The notes under the pieces were generated by a model. The model ran no database searches. It was not told the origin of the DNA and worked only from the letters and a program-made list of their open reading frames with translations. Position numbers and translations under genes: made by a program. Below are positions 1 through 11,645 of a stretch of 64,000 nucleotides of DNA, in pieces. The stretch is from Paraphoma chrysanthemicola (lineage: Eukaryota; Ascomycota; Dothideomycetes; Pleosporales; Phaeosphaeriaceae): positions 806,001-870,000 of the forward strand of contig JAGMWG010000006.1 of NCBI GenBank assembly GCA_020744225.1, read 5' to 3'. The number at the start of each line of letters is the position of its first letter. Position 1 is the first letter of the stretch.

Positions 1-163
1 CCTCGCCGGCTTGAGCTTCGCCTCCCTCCACGTCTTGCTTCGCGCAGCAGATACAAGATCAGATAATGTCGCGAATTTTCTGGTAGTATGATCGGGCTCT
101 TGTGCTGACGAATTTCCGGGTCCTTTGACAGCCCTCCATGCAAGATGTTGACACTCTCCGGCA

Positions 164-456
164 CTAATGGAGCCATTGCTTGCTCGTCTTCCAAAAGTCC
201 TCCATGAATCTTTCGAGCTCTGCATTGTAATATGCACGGTTTGGCGAGGCCTGGTAGTAGGCGGAGCAGTAGCCGACGACAAGGGCGAAGAGGAAAATGC
301 CGCCAAACAAACACCTGAAATTGCCGCATTGTCAGTACACAAGTAGACGTTAGTTGCATCGTCACGGGCCACGTACCACCAACCCAGTGATCCCGGGAAA
401 CCTTTGCGCTCAACTTCGGACTCAAAATAAGTGGTGCTGTCTGCAATGGCTGGCAT
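164..456 (-). CDS. Small single-pass membrane protein, unknown function
   Basis: Two exons (377-456 and 164-314) are joined across a 62-nt intron at 315-376 that begins GTACGT, has an ACTAAC branch site and ends TTTCAG. The joined frame gives 76 residues starting MPAIADSTTYFESEVERK and ending KTSKQWLH. Residues about 26-46 (WWCLFGGIFLFALVVGYCSAY) form one hydrophobic segment, so a single-pass membrane protein is likely; the rest is short and charged. I do not recognise the family. It lies about 285 bp downstream of the adenylation-domain gene on the same strand, with no sign of shared function. The good splice signals and the clean frame across the junction are the main support; the gene is too short for single-frame ORF finding. 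Confidence 0.6.
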
Positions 457-740
457 TTTAACATCTGCAAAGATCGCTGCTGGTTATGTGAGAGAGCGAG
501 GTGCGTCGGCAGCTGCTGTCTTGCCCAGCGTTGCGTTCTTGTGGCACCGATAACGAGAGGAAGGCGAAGCATGTAGAATAGCGATGAGATCTGTTGTTTT
601 GAGGCTAACGATGTGGTAGATAAGCTGTAAGACAACGATGGGTAAAGCTGAGTGGTGATGTTGTGTAATGCAGAAGATGACAGGCAGCGTTGAATAGTTA
701 GCAGATTATTCGGAAGTTGCCTTACTCGCCTGCAGCTTCT

Positions 741-2463
741 CTACAGTAGCGAGTACGCCTCCTCAATCTCCTCGTGGTAGTCCTTCTCAACTTCCTTCCT
801 CATCACCACCTGCTTTAGATTGCGCCTGAACGGCTTCTCTTCCTTTGCTAACAACACCGTTTGCTTTGGTATGCGGATCTCATTGACGTCTTCGGAATTA
901 GTGCGTGCTATGACTGTTGTGTAAAGGTCTTCGAGCAGCTCCTCTGCGCTCGTCCGACCCAACACGCCTTCCTTTACTTCCACTATGACGTACGGAGTCG
1001 GCCGACCCTCACCACCCACACAAACGCTCTTAACATGTGGATGCTGCTGGATGCGAACCTCGATTTCTTGCGCATGGAATTTTGCTAACCAGTTCAGCTT
1101 CGTCAGATCGTCCTTGCGCGCCGAGAAGATCCACCTCGTGCGCCCGTCTGCATCAGTGATGGGGGCATACAGCTCTTTCGTCTCGATGCGGTCTACGCCT
1201 TTGAAAGCTGGATTCCAGAACGCTGGCTGAAAGATGTTCTCTCCGCCATGTCGGGGTCGCTCAAGAACGAGTTCGTGGAGGTTATCCTGGTCATCCTTCG
1301 CCGTCTCAACGCGTACCATTCTACTGCCATTCTCAGGAACAAAATCATGTGTGTACCATAACTTTTGATCAACAGGTCGAACACTCATCTGATCTCCTGT
1401 TTCTGTCGAGCCTATGAGCGGCGTCACACGCGTATACTGACACAAATCATCACCAATCGAGCGATCCAACGCAGCGCCCAAGAACATGATGGACTTAAGC
1501 GACTTCAGCAATGCGCGTATCTCTAGATCCTCGTACAAAGTGATCACAGTGTGCGGAGGACATTTGATGCAGTCTACTGGGTTCAAATCCAAGATTTTCT
1601 TGAAAGTCTCTGACGACGGGCTAGAAACGTCTGGCGGTAGCATGATACACGGACTGTCCATGAAGATTGGTGAAGCAATCATGGCATGGAGACCTGCGAG
1701 CCACTGCGGCGCGCAACAGTTCAAGGCCGTCCGACCGATCCAGCTTTCGTGTGCGATGCCGCGTGGCCAGTGGCGCTGGCTCAGGATTGCGCCGCTGCCC
1801 ATCGCACTCCAAAAGCCGTTTGTCTGGCGAATAGGCTGGGGCGTACCTGTTGTTCCCGAAGTGTGGATTATGATAATGACATCGTGTGCAGCTTGCTCGA
1901 AGGTCTTGGTGTATGGATATTGCTTTTGTTGCTCGCCACTGAGGATCGAGTCTAGGGATGGCAGTGCGAGAGTTCGTAGTCCTGTGTCATCGCTGACCAA
2001 AGGGCCTTTTTCGTCGTCTCCAGCGAAAATCCATGCTTTGCAATCGGTGGACTGGATCAGTCCTTTTAGACCTGCATCAGACACGCGTCCGTCGGGAACA
2101 AGGAGCTTCACATCATATCAGCTCAAACATATCAACATAGGGAGACTAATCGCAACATACATTACGGCCAGTCTTAATGACCGCCGGTACCAAGATCGCG
2201 TATCTAGGATCATTTGGACCAAAGTATGCAATGGTGTCGTTGCTCGTTGCCTTTTGCAAGTGCTCGTCCAGCCAGTAAGCTACCTTGTCAACCGCTTTCG
2301 CAAATTGTGCCCAGCTGATTGTTTCGTAGCCCTTCGTCTCCCAATTCGGCCCCGGATAGCGCATGTAGGTATTGTGCGGGGTCCATTTGGCCTTCTCTTC
2401 TATTGCTGTCACGACGAGTTTGCCTTGTTGGTAGGCATCTGCCGTTTCTGGCATCGATCCCAT
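741..2463 (-). CDS. Stand-alone NRPS-like adenylate-forming enzyme (AMP-binding domain)
   Basis: Exons 2161-2463 and 741-2105 join across a 55-nt intron (2106-2160, GTATGT...GAAG), restoring the family motif GRNLLVPDGRVS at the junction; product 555 aa. Core motifs are visible: the nucleotide-binding loop HTSGTTGTP (about 182-190), STETGD (A5-like) and a late SARKDDLTKL segment followed by a C-terminal lid. By family knowledge it would activate a carboxylic acid with ATP to an acyl-adenylate. Most fungal NRPS-like proteins of this type continue into a thiolation domain and a reductase or thioesterase domain; here the frame stops at ...EEIEEAYSLL and the next 280 bp holds only the end of the upstream region of a small gene, so it is A-domain only. 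Start is taken at MGSMPETADAYQ (2463); an in-frame stretch upstream is less likely coding. Substrate unknown. No biosynthetic cluster surrounds it. Confidence 0.88.
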
Positions 2464-3576
2464 GTCTGGCTCTAAGTACAAATAATATGCTGTGACTAAT
2501 GAATCGTGCTGGAGATGTGAATAAAAAAAATGTGATGGCACTCCGACCGCCTATATAGGATCCTTGAAATGGGTGTTGACCACCTGGTCTGCGCACGGCG
2601 AAATACCCATGCCTCTACCAACCTGAACGCCACGACTTATCCATGTCCATATGCCCAGTCAGAAGTCAATCCAGGCAATGGGTCCTGACAGGTAAGCACT
2701 TCGCACATGTCTTGGCCTACATAGTGTTGGTGCTTAGCTCAGCCCCCGCCGTCGAGGCTCGCGTGACAGGGTTTGAATAGGAAGCTTTCTGCTTACTGGG
2801 CGCAACGATAAGATAGTCATGTCGCCATTTGAAAGTCCTCGGGGCACGAGTGGAGGATCTGGTGGAGGCTGCGAGTACTATGCAATGGCTAAGTCCAAAG
2901 CTAGAGATCCTATTTTGTGCGTTTCATGCCATAAGAAGTGCAGTCAGCAACCATGAATCTACGAGGATTTTCCATATTGTTCGCATTGGGCAATGCGTCT
3001 CTTCTATCATACTAGATCGAGTCGACTCCTTCTCCTGGCTCGGAAAGACACAGACAAGGCTAGGACGCATGCTCTGGTCCGACGCTTTGGTAAATACGTG
3101 GAAATATGCCAATTTGGCGAGGCACGCGCGATGTAATGTAGCATCGTGAGAATGTGCGGCAATAATGAAAATGATAGCACTAAAGTGGTGTGGCGGAGAG
3201 AAAGCGTGACTTCGCGAAACGGCGACCGCGACCCAAGGCCGTGCCCACTTAGCGCGTCGATGACGTTAGCAACCACAAGTGAAAGTGTCAACCATCACCG
3301 ACCATTGCGGCTCTTTGTCGCCTGATATGCTGCCCTTCAAGTTTCTTTGGCAGCATTCACTTCACGTTCACCAAGCGGATTAGTCATGTCACGCGCCTAG
3401 GCAGTCGTCAATATCCTGTGCGCTTCACATCCCACCTTCGCTTTCAGCTGTTGCCTCGCACGCAACTTTTTGGCGGGCTACCCAAACTTTTGCCGCACAG
3501 CATCTTCACGTGCGCAAACACTTCACACCGAAGCACTTGACTTGCGCCCATCGGTCTTACAAGACCGAGGCTCACG
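2464..3576. other. Divergent intergenic region (adenylation gene / RAD26)
   Basis: About 1.1 kb between two divergent starts. Only short unsupported frames are present, and nothing matches a known RNA or repeat. It should contain both promoters; the last part before 3577 is pyrimidine-rich, as is usual upstream of fungal start codons. Confidence 0.5.
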
Positions 3577-6500
3577 ATGATACCCAAAGACGAAGATGCG
3601 CCGGTCGCAGCGCCCGAAAGCACCACCACGAGTGCAGGAAAGCCGAGCGAAATGGAACTAGATGACAACACAGTCGAGATTGTAGATGCAGACATGGAGG
3701 ATCAGATGCCGCCAGATGCAGACGAGGAGACACGGCTGAAATTCCTCACCACGGGCACACGAGCGCAAGATGACCTTGAGCGGGACATCGGACGGCAGGC
3801 GGACCAGCTGCTCACTGAGCAGGCGGATGCGCGTGATAAGAAGCGCATCGAGAAGGCAGAGGCAGAGGCCAAGCGCGCCGAAGCGGCTATACAGAAGCTG
3901 CGAAGTCGTCTCGCGTTGCCTGCGCTGGAGACGCAGAAAGCCAAGCTGCGCGGCGAGGTTGCCATGCATCGGGCAAAGATCGATGAGCTGGACGCAGAGA
4001 TGGACGCGATACAGAAGCGCATCAACGACCGCCACCAAGCGCCTGCTGGCGAGCATGCCGATGACGGCGTCAACGGACCTCTCCCGAATGAGAGCCGTCG
4101 CGACTACCTGATACGCACCGGCAAGATCACGCCCTTCTCCAGGCTGGCGCAGACACAGCCGGGATCAGGGACACTAGGCGAGACGATGCTGGACGCTGAG
4201 GTGGAAGACATGGCCGAAGAGGCGGCAAAAGGTCCCGTGTCACATCGCAACCTAATGAAGCCAGGGTTTCAGGATGTAGAGTCCAGCTCAGAAGCCCCCA
4301 GCCCTCAACCGACCGCCCGGCCGAATAAGCGTCGCAAGGTCACGCGGGCCAGCGACGTTTCTGTCTCACGAGAGTCGAGCGCCGGCGTAGGCACAACCGA
4401 CGTCGATTCAGACGATGCTTTTGACCCCGGTCTAAGCGACCGACAGTTAGCAACGCTAGACGAGTCTGATGGCCTCTCGGGCGAAGTGACTCAGGATGAT
4501 GACTTCATGCCGGATACCGTTGGGCGCACACCCAAAGCTCGAGGCAAAAGGCGGAAGGTCAAGGCGGCTTCTGCTGACGAAGCAGCAGAAGAGGATTTAG
4601 CAGGTGTTGACGACGGCAACGAACGAGTATACCGCAAGCGAGTAGACAAGTGGAGCATAAATCGTGCCGCAGCACGAAAGCGAGCCAGGGAGAAGGCCGG
4701 CGATGCCCCCAAGGACGAGGAAGGAGAAGAGGAGTGCTTCCTGCCACACCCTACAGAGCCCGATACCGAATTCGATGGTGGATTCCGCATCCCTGGTGAC
4801 ATCTTCCCAGCGTTGTTCGACTACCAGAAGACCGGCGTACAATGGCTGTGGGAGCTGTATCAGCAGAATGTTGGCGGCATCATTGGCGACGAGATGGGCT
4901 TGGGTAAAACCATACAGGCCATCTCGTTCGTTGCTGGTCTTCATTACTCAAAGCAGCTCACAAAACCAGTCATTGTGGTGTGTCCCGCAACTGTCATGAA
5001 ACAATGGGTCAATGAATTCCACCGCTGGTGGCCGGCTCTGCGCGTCTCCATACTACACACTTCCGGTAGTGGTATGCTAGACACGCGTCGAGAAGATCGA
5101 CTGGAGCGAGAAATGGAGCTTCGGAGTTACGGCGACTATGATACGACCTTGACAGGAGCTGGCAAGCAGGCTAAGAAAATTCTCGAGAAGGTGAAGCGCG
5201 ATGGCCACGTCCTTGTCACTACCTACTCGGGTCTGCAGACGTATTCAGAGTTTCTGATACCGACGGAATGGGAGTGTGCGATCCTCGACGAAGGTCACAA
5301 GATCAGAAATCCGAACACGTCGATCACGATTCATTGCAAGGAGTTGCGGACACCGAACCGAATCATCTTGTCGGGCACACCAATGCAGAACAATCTGACA
5401 GAGCTCTGGTCACTGTTTGACTTTGTCTTCCCCATGCGTCTAGGCACTCTTGTCAACTTTCGAAATCAGTTCGAGTTTCCTATCAAGCGTGGCGGCTACG
5501 CCAACGCGTCAAATTTGGAGTTCGAGACGGCAGTGCGGTGCGCCGAGACACTCAAAGATGCCGTCAGTCCGTATCTCCTCCAGCGCTTCAAGGCCGATGT
5601 AGCCACGGATCTGCCGCAGAAGAAAGAGCAGGTCTTGTTCTGCAAGTTGACTCGCCAGCAGCGTATGGCCTACGAGGGGTTCTTGGCGTCTGAAGACATG
5701 AAGTCTATCGCGAGCGGAAAGCGACAGATGCTCTACGGGGTTGACTATTTGCGCAAGATCTGTAATCATCCAGACCTCACAGAGCATAAGACTTTGTCCA
5801 AGCAGCCAGGTTATGATTATGGTGCACCAAATAAGTCTGGCAAGATGCAGGTCGTCAAGGAGCTGCTTTCGCTATGGAGAAAGGGTGGACACAAGACCTT
5901 GCTGTTCGCTCAGCATCGCATCATGCTTGACATTCTCCAGAGATTCCTTGATCATCTACCTGATATAAAATATCGGCGCATGGATGGAGAAACACCTATC
6001 AAGAATCGTCAAGACCTTGTGGACGAGTTCAACAACAATCCCGACCTTCATGTCTTTCTTCTGACAACTAAAGTTGGCGGACTAGGTGTGAACTTGACGG
6101 GTGCCAATCGCGTCATTATCTACGATCCAGACTGGAACCCATCGACAGACATCCAAGCGCGAGAGCGTTCGTGGCGTCTGGGGCAAAAGCGAGAGGTTGA
6201 AATATACCGCCTCATGTCTGCAGGCACGATCGAAGAGAAGATCTACCATCGTCAGATCTTTAAGCAGTTCTTGACGAATAAGGTGTTGAAAGACCCCAAG
6301 CAACGTCAGACATTCCAGATGAGCGATCTGCATGATCTGTTCACACTAGGCACTGAGAACGTGGATGGCGAGACAGAGACAGGCAACCTCTTCCGTGGGT
6401 CCGAAGTCAAGTTCGACAAGAATGGAGAGACAAAAGAGCCCTCAAAAGAGACAACAGCCGCCGCCGACCTCGCAGCCGTGACTGGCATCTCACGTGCCGA

Positions 6501-7236
6501 AGAATTCAAAGCACCCGTCTCCGATTCGGAAGACGCAGCCACCAAAGAATCCACCGATGACACTCCCCAAACCGACTCCCGTCTCATGTCCACCATCTTC
6601 GCCCGCACAGGCGTCCACTCGGTCCTCGAACACGACCAAATCATCAACTCCACCGCTGGCGGCCGCAAGCGCAAAGTCCAAGCCGATCCAGCCTTTGTTC
6701 AGCGCGAAGCACGCCGACAAGCTGCTCTCGCTGCCGAACAGCTCAAAAAGAGCATGGAAGAAGCGCGCAACGTCCCCGCCGGCGTGCCTACATGGACAGG
6801 CCAATTCGGCGAAGCAGGACGCCCCGAAGCACGTGGTACACCTAGTTCGCGCGGCGGCCGAGGCGGTCGAGGAGGTGCACGAGGCGGCGGTGCACCATCT
6901 TCTTCATCCATTCTATCTAACCTCGCCGCACGTCAAGGTCGACCTGATCCCACGACGACCTCATCCGCCTCATCGCGAGCATCAACCCCACCGCCATCTT
7001 TTCGTGGCAAACGCATGCTGGAAATGATTCGCGACTTCATGATGACGCATGGTGGCGTGGTGCCGAGTCAGATGCTGATTGACCATTTCGACAGGTATTG
7101 TCGTGCCCAGCCCGGCAGGAATGAGGAGTTCAAGGAGATGTTGAAGATGATTGCCACGTTGGAACGGAGCGGGAGTGCGCAGCGGGGGAGGTGGGTGTTA
7201 AAGGAGGAGTGGAGGACAGGACGGGGACGGGGATAG
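3577..7236 (+). CDS. RAD26: SNF2-family ATPase Rad26/CSB (ERCC6), transcription-coupled repair
   Basis: An uninterrupted 1219-aa frame. The N-terminal third is acidic, with coiled-coil-forming Glu/Ala/Lys/Arg stretches (about 90-150) and basic clusters such as KRRKV. The SNF2 ATPase core follows: motif I GDEMGLGKT (Lys444), motif II DEGH (571-574), motif III LSGTPMQNN, and motifs V/VI with VGGLGVNLTGA and QARERSWRLGQ (about 860-870). The C-terminal tail has an RGG-like glycine-rich patch and ends in a folded helix-rich segment (about residues 1145-1215, MLEMIRDFMMTHGG...) like the winged-helix/ubiquitin-binding end of CSB-type proteins. Known role: it binds stalled RNA polymerase II and starts transcription-coupled nucleotide excision repair in the nucleus. 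Length fits Rad26/CSB rather than other SNF2 classes. The first ATG of the frame is used; codon use looks uniform and no intron is needed. Confidence 0.95.
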   Translation: MIPKDEDAPVAAPESTTTSAGKPSEMELDDNTVEIVDADMEDQMPPDADEETRLKFLTTGTRAQDDLERDIGRQADQLLTEQADARDKKRIEKAEAEAKRAEAAIQKLRSRLALPALETQKAKLRGEVAMHRAKIDELDAEMDAIQKRINDRHQAPAGEHADDGVNGPLPNESRRDYLIRTGKITPFSRLAQTQPGSGTLGETMLDAEVEDMAEEAAKGPVSHRNLMKPGFQDVESSSEAPSPQPTARPNKRRKVTRASDVSVSRESSAGVGTTDVDSDDAFDPGLSDRQLATLDESDGLSGEVTQDDDFMPDTVGRTPKARGKRRKVKAASADEAAEEDLAGVDDGNERVYRKRVDKWSINRAAARKRAREKAGDAPKDEEGEEECFLPHPTEPDTEFDGGFRIPGDIFPALFDYQKTGVQWLWELYQQNVGGIIGDEMGLGKTIQAISFVAGLHYSKQLTKPVIVVCPATVMKQWVNEFHRWWPALRVSILHTSGSGMLDTRREDRLEREMELRSYGDYDTTLTGAGKQAKKILEKVKRDGHVLVTTYSGLQTYSEFLIPTEWECAILDEGHKIRNPNTSITIHCKELRTPNRIILSGTPMQNNLTELWSLFDFVFPMRLGTLVNFRNQFEFPIKRGGYANASNLEFETAVRCAETLKDAVSPYLLQRFKADVATDLPQKKEQVLFCKLTRQQRMAYEGFLASEDMKSIASGKRQMLYGVDYLRKICNHPDLTEHKTLSKQPGYDYGAPNKSGKMQVVKELLSLWRKGGHKTLLFAQHRIMLDILQRFLDHLPDIKYRRMDGETPIKNRQDLVDEFNNNPDLHVFLLTTKVGGLGVNLTGANRVIIYDPDWNPSTDIQARERSWRLGQKREVEIYRLMSAGTIEEKIYHRQIFKQFLTNKVLKDPKQRQTFQMSDLHDLFTLGTENVDGETETGNLFRGSEVKFDKNGETKEPSKETTAAADLAAVTGISRAEEFKAPVSDSEDAATKESTDDTPQTDSRLMSTIFARTGVHSVLEHDQIINSTAGGRKRKVQADPAFVQREARRQAALAAEQLKKSMEEARNVPAGVPTWTGQFGEAGRPEARGTPSSRGGRGGRGGARGGGAPSSSSILSNLAARQGRPDPTTTSSASSRASTPPPSFRGKRMLEMIRDFMMTHGGVVPSQMLIDHFDRYCRAQPGRNEEFKEMLKMIATLERSGSAQRGRWVLKEEWRTGRGRG

Positions 7237-7821
7237 TTAATGGGTACTACTTACGTGGGGCATATGGTGTTGGTTGGGATGGTATACTGAAGCATTTACT
7301 GGGCATCTCGTAGGGCGTTATGGTGATGGAAGGGAAGATACCACTGCATTCCTGCCAAGTGCTGGCATGCACATCACGCGTATCGTTGCGCAATAACAAA
7401 CATATCGAACATTTCAACAAACCACAGTCTTCACGTGTGATGCTTACATATTGATATTGATACTGCTACATGAGCCATCGTGACATGATTCCCGCTTCAA
7501 GACTATTATATCCTAAACAAAATCCTCCTCTCTTCTTCCAACTCTCCTCCTTTTGCGAAGATTAGTACTTAGTATGCGCGCCACATTCCTTGCCGATCCA
7601 TATTGCAAACACACAGTGAGACTCCTAAAACGCCGTACTCAGAAGCAGTGCCAGGAAATGATTGTAAATGCGCCAACAGCGATCCGCCATCGCTAGCGCC
7701 AGCTCCCTTTCTTTTGAAAATGCGACATAAAGAGTGTAATATAGACAGGTGCGAAGTTTTGAAAAGGAATGCCGTTCGTCGTGAGGTAGGTGGTGTGATT
7801 TGCTTGCATGTCGAGTGTTGT
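7237..7821. other. Convergent intergenic region
   Basis: 3' ends of RAD26 and the DUF7137-like gene face each other across about 585 bp. It contains AT-rich untranslated-type sequence and no supported gene. Confidence 0.5.
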
Positions 7822-8801
7822 TCACCAGAGGCCGAAGTTGTGCGTGAAAAAGAGGAGAGAGGCGATGGTTGTGCCGGTGGTGAACAGGAGGACTTTGAGG
7901 GTCATTTGTTCGGCGGCGGAAAGGGCACCATTCTTGACGCAATTTGCGCATTGGAACTCTGCAAGCGAAGTCAGTACTCATATTTACTTCTTCAGAATCA
8001 AGGCTATCGTACCATTCCACGCAACGTACGGCTGCGGAGTATACATGCCGAAGGTGAATTGGTTGAACATGGCAAGGTATCCCGCGCGCGGCGCCGCAGT
8101 GATGTCGGCCGAAGAGTCATACACCAGGAGCGTGTACTTCTCTGTCAAGAATGGTGGCTGGCCGCTCGGTGTGTTCTCAGTGTCCCAAAGCACTTTGGTG
8201 TTTGTTGAGGACATGTTGACTGCGATTGTGTATGTAGCCTGGTTTGCCGAGCACGAAGCCATAACGTCGATGTACGATGGCGTAACGGACAAGGAGGTAT
8301 AGTTCCAGGCAAATGTCACCCAGTCGCCGACTTTGTAGAACTGGTCTCCGGCAATGGCGTTCGGGGTGACCATTGTCAGGCCGCCGGCGGGCAGTCGAGG
8401 ATCAAAACTTGTCGACTTGGGCTTCCCTGTGGTCACTCGTGAGCCCTGGGAGCCGGATGCCCGCGCTGAGCCGCTTGCTCGGCCTGTGGAGGAGGCATTG
8501 TCGTTGTTATCGTTGTTATTGTTGTTGTCGTCGTTCGAAGTTGGGGTAGCCTGGCTCGATGATCGTGCTGGGGCTGTGCTTCGTGCGGCTTGTGATGATT
8601 GTTCGTTGTTGTTGTTGTTGTCTGCAAACGGGGTCAGCGTTTGATTCCGGCAGCTGGCGGATCACACATACTATTGTTATCTTGACGCCCAAAGAGCGCG
8701 GCCTTGACATCGCTCATGCCATGGATGTTGTCAAAAGCGTCGATGGCGCTGACAGCCGATGACATGGCCACAACGGCCGCGAGCAGCTGGCTTGGCCTCA
8801 T
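7822..8801 (-). CDS. DUF7137-like secreted/membrane protein with Asn-rich linker
   Basis: Three exons (8672-8801, 8013-8621, 7822-7958) with introns 8622-8671 (50 nt) and 7959-8012 (54 nt) give 291 aa. The start MRPSQLLAAVVAMSSAVSA is a signal peptide. A low-complexity linker of Asn, Asp and Ser (about residues 42-95) is followed by a conserved-looking beta-rich domain beginning FDPRLPAGGLTMVTP and containing YKVGDWVTFAWNYTSL. The last exon adds a Cys pair (CANC) and a hydrophobic C-terminal helix (LKVLLFTTGTTIASLLFF), so the protein is probably extracellular with a membrane anchor or GPI-type tail. The architecture fits the fungal family known as DUF7137; I assign this from memory of the family. 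Function unknown. The Asn tract is encoded by trinucleotide repeats and sits directly beside the first intron. Confidence 0.83.
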
Positions 8802-11645
8802 CTTGAAAAGTTGGTATTATAAACGGTCGGGGTCCGGATGGAGAAGCTGCGAGGCTCTGGGGTGTGACACGCGGAGACGAGGCGGGCGGATGGAGTCGTG
8901 GGGCCGGTAGTGCAACGAGAATTTGGTGGTTGGACGGGATGTCAACAAGGGTGATTACGCGTTCGGAAGGAGCAACACAAGCGACGGCAACAACTCTCCT
9001 ACGTCGAAAAACGAGCGACTGGCGAAGGAGAAGGGGAGTCGGGAGGCGTTGATAGCGGCTGGTAGCGATTGAGGTTGGTAGCGAGAGTGAGAAAGGTTGA
9101 CAGCCATAGTAGTGGTAGGGAGCTCAACGTGCCAGGGGCGTTATTTGCACTAAGCCCGATGGCGATATAGCGCGCCATTTCGCCGCATTATTATTAGTAT
9201 CGATGATCCACCCGTGTTCACTAGAACATCGTCACGGAACTCCTTTCTGGCCGTCATTTGCAATTTTAAATTTCGTCGACCTTCTTCAGGCAACTTGTGC
9301 ACATACCCCATCATTGACAACCGTTTTTGCGGGATGCGCCTTTGGTCTTGCCTGCCGTGGGCTTGTTGTCCGTCCCGATCATGACGAAACCGTTTATGCG
9401 CCTTCCCGCAAACGATGTTCGTTTCTCGGGCGACACAGCCACTCCCAGCTCCATTCAGACTCCGCCTTCTGCAGCCAACACATCTTCATGCACGCTCGTC
9501 AGCTTTGCCCTGCGGCGTCGCCATGTGAGCGGTCTCAGCTGCTTCGACTGCATTTCCTTTGGTTTTCACTCGTGCTTTATGAGATGTCTCCTTTTGCGCT
9601 GTTTTTCTGGTGCGCATTCAGTCAGCACCGGCTAGCCCTGTTCCCTCGTTGTTCGAAGGCGGAGGTCATTGCCATCAGACGCAATCCATACAGTCGCGTC
9701 TCACCATACGAACGCCAGACTGACAGCATCATACGGTGAGCAGGCAAGCACTCAGCGCGCCTGCGCGTTGCTGAGAATGATTTCTTACCTCCAGGTGGCT
9801 GATTTCAGCTGTGTGGGTGTGGCTATGTTTGCACAACAGAGCGTGATCGAGGCCTACTGACCCAAGGGCAAATTTATCTTGTTTACCAAGATCATTGCTT
9901 GCTTGCAAATTACCTGCGCTCCTTGGACTCGTCGCAAGAGTTGACTCGCGGCTGCTGGAACTTGCGACACTTGGCCACGTCGATGCCTCTGACAGGTATC
10001 GCTGTTGGTTCCCTGAATCTTTCGCTATTGCAGTCCCTTTCATTGTTCACGCAAAGTTCTAGACGCCATGGACAGCATGTAATTTCCAGCTTTGACAAAG
10101 AGCAAGTCGAGTGTGAACGATACTCTCATGATATGCACCGTCACCAGATAACTTCCTACCAGTCACCAATCCGGTCGTTGACGGTCTTCGACATGGCCTT
10201 CGTCAGTGGCCACAGGAGATTCTTCCATATCGTGTTTGCACAGCCGTATTCAAGGCTATGGTCGAATTGGGGCTATGGATAACATCATAAATTAACGGCC
10301 TGGTCACTCCATTGCTCATCGTCTTCACCCGAACGGTCTATTGGCAGCTCGTTTAATCGACGCGGATACTTGTACAAGACATATCGGGATTCCCACCACC
10401 ATATCCATACTTACCTACTTCTCTACAAGGAAAGGCATATCGTCTGCCAGGTCTTGATGACTTTGCAGTTTGTCTCTCAAGCTGTCTACTAGCCTATGGG
10501 CCTACATGAGATGCATGCCTTATATCTAGTCTTGGGACTTGGGCCGACTGAACGTCAGCGAAATAGCACAATAAGGAGCAACAAACGCCACCTGCACGTC
10601 ACGTCGGGATCCCTCTTCTCTAGCATTAGCTTTTTCCTCCTGGCCATCAGGAGCTGCAACACGGGCCATTCCAGCCAATTTGTATCTTGCATTGCATTTA
10701 CGCGAATGCGCATTCTTCCAGGTGCGATTGGAGCAACTACCGAATCAGCCGGTAGTTGTGTGCAGCTAGCTGCGTACTATACATTATGCTGCTCTGCTAG
10801 AGCTGCAACCACACCAGACAGCATTTGTTTGACAGACATGCCGTCAACACTCAACGCACGCATGCGAAAATTATCAACAAGGAGTGCCAGACTACCAGCA
10901 ACTTGACTCGATCGTGTTTGCAATCGCGAAACGTGCACCTGAGCGCCCAAATGCAGACAAGCGAGCAGCAAGACATTGCGGACCACTTCCACGCGAGTGT
11001 GGAGATGGGCGCCACAGGCATGGGTATTTGGCCCCGAACGAGACACCGAAGGGCATCAATTCGCTGCGTCTTACTATTTCGCAATAGCATCCCTGCCCAT
11101 AAAATACGCTCGTGTGGACCAACACCGCAATGCGGATTTATCCACAACCCGGCACACTCATGCTAATCGCCAGCATGCAACGCAACTCCGAGCCATCAGC
11201 GTTGCACGAATGCGGGGAACCAGACGAATGTGACAGCACCGCTTCAGAATAACCATTTAACGACAGATTGAACGGCCTTGATGCAGGATCTTGGCATCAC
11301 GGCATTTGCCTCTCCCTCCTCTGGGCCAGGTGCGATCCTTCCCGACTCGCTGGGCAGCTGGAGCTGGACAGGCTTCTCCTGACTCGCTTCCTACCAGGAT
11401 TTTTACCCTTGTGTGTGATCGCCTTCGAGACCTCTGTCGAGAGGACTCGAGAATGCCTTCTCAAGAGCATGCAGTCACGCTACCTTTCCTCAGATCTTCC
11501 ACGCTCATACTCTACCCACCGTTTCCTCGTGCTGAGTTCGTCGGGGAAAACCCATTGCACCTTCAGTGTGCCAGTTTCAGCGCCTTTGCTCTCAATGATA
11601 TTCTCGACTCCGTTGTAGAGGTAGGTTGCGTAGGGATAGCACAGC
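8802..11645. other. 2.8-kb divergent gap without a supported gene
   Basis: Between the DUF7137-like start and the SAT4-type start. Many frames of 60-180 codons occur on both strands (for example 9203-9739 and 10496-10906, plus strand), but none shows a recognisable domain, splice-consistent extension or domain-like composition. I see no repeat or RNA gene. It may hold long regulatory sequence or a lineage-specific transcript. Confidence 0.4.

Noticed and set aside
1486..2475. A 329-codon plus-strand frame
   Set aside because: Antisense shadow of the adenylation-domain gene, whose motifs are clear on the other strand.
9203..11618. Several plus-strand frames of 100-180 codons (9203-9739, 10496-10906, 11268-11618)
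   Set aside because: No domain, no consistent splice chain, composition like random translation. 11268-11618 is probably 5' flank of the SAT4-type gene.
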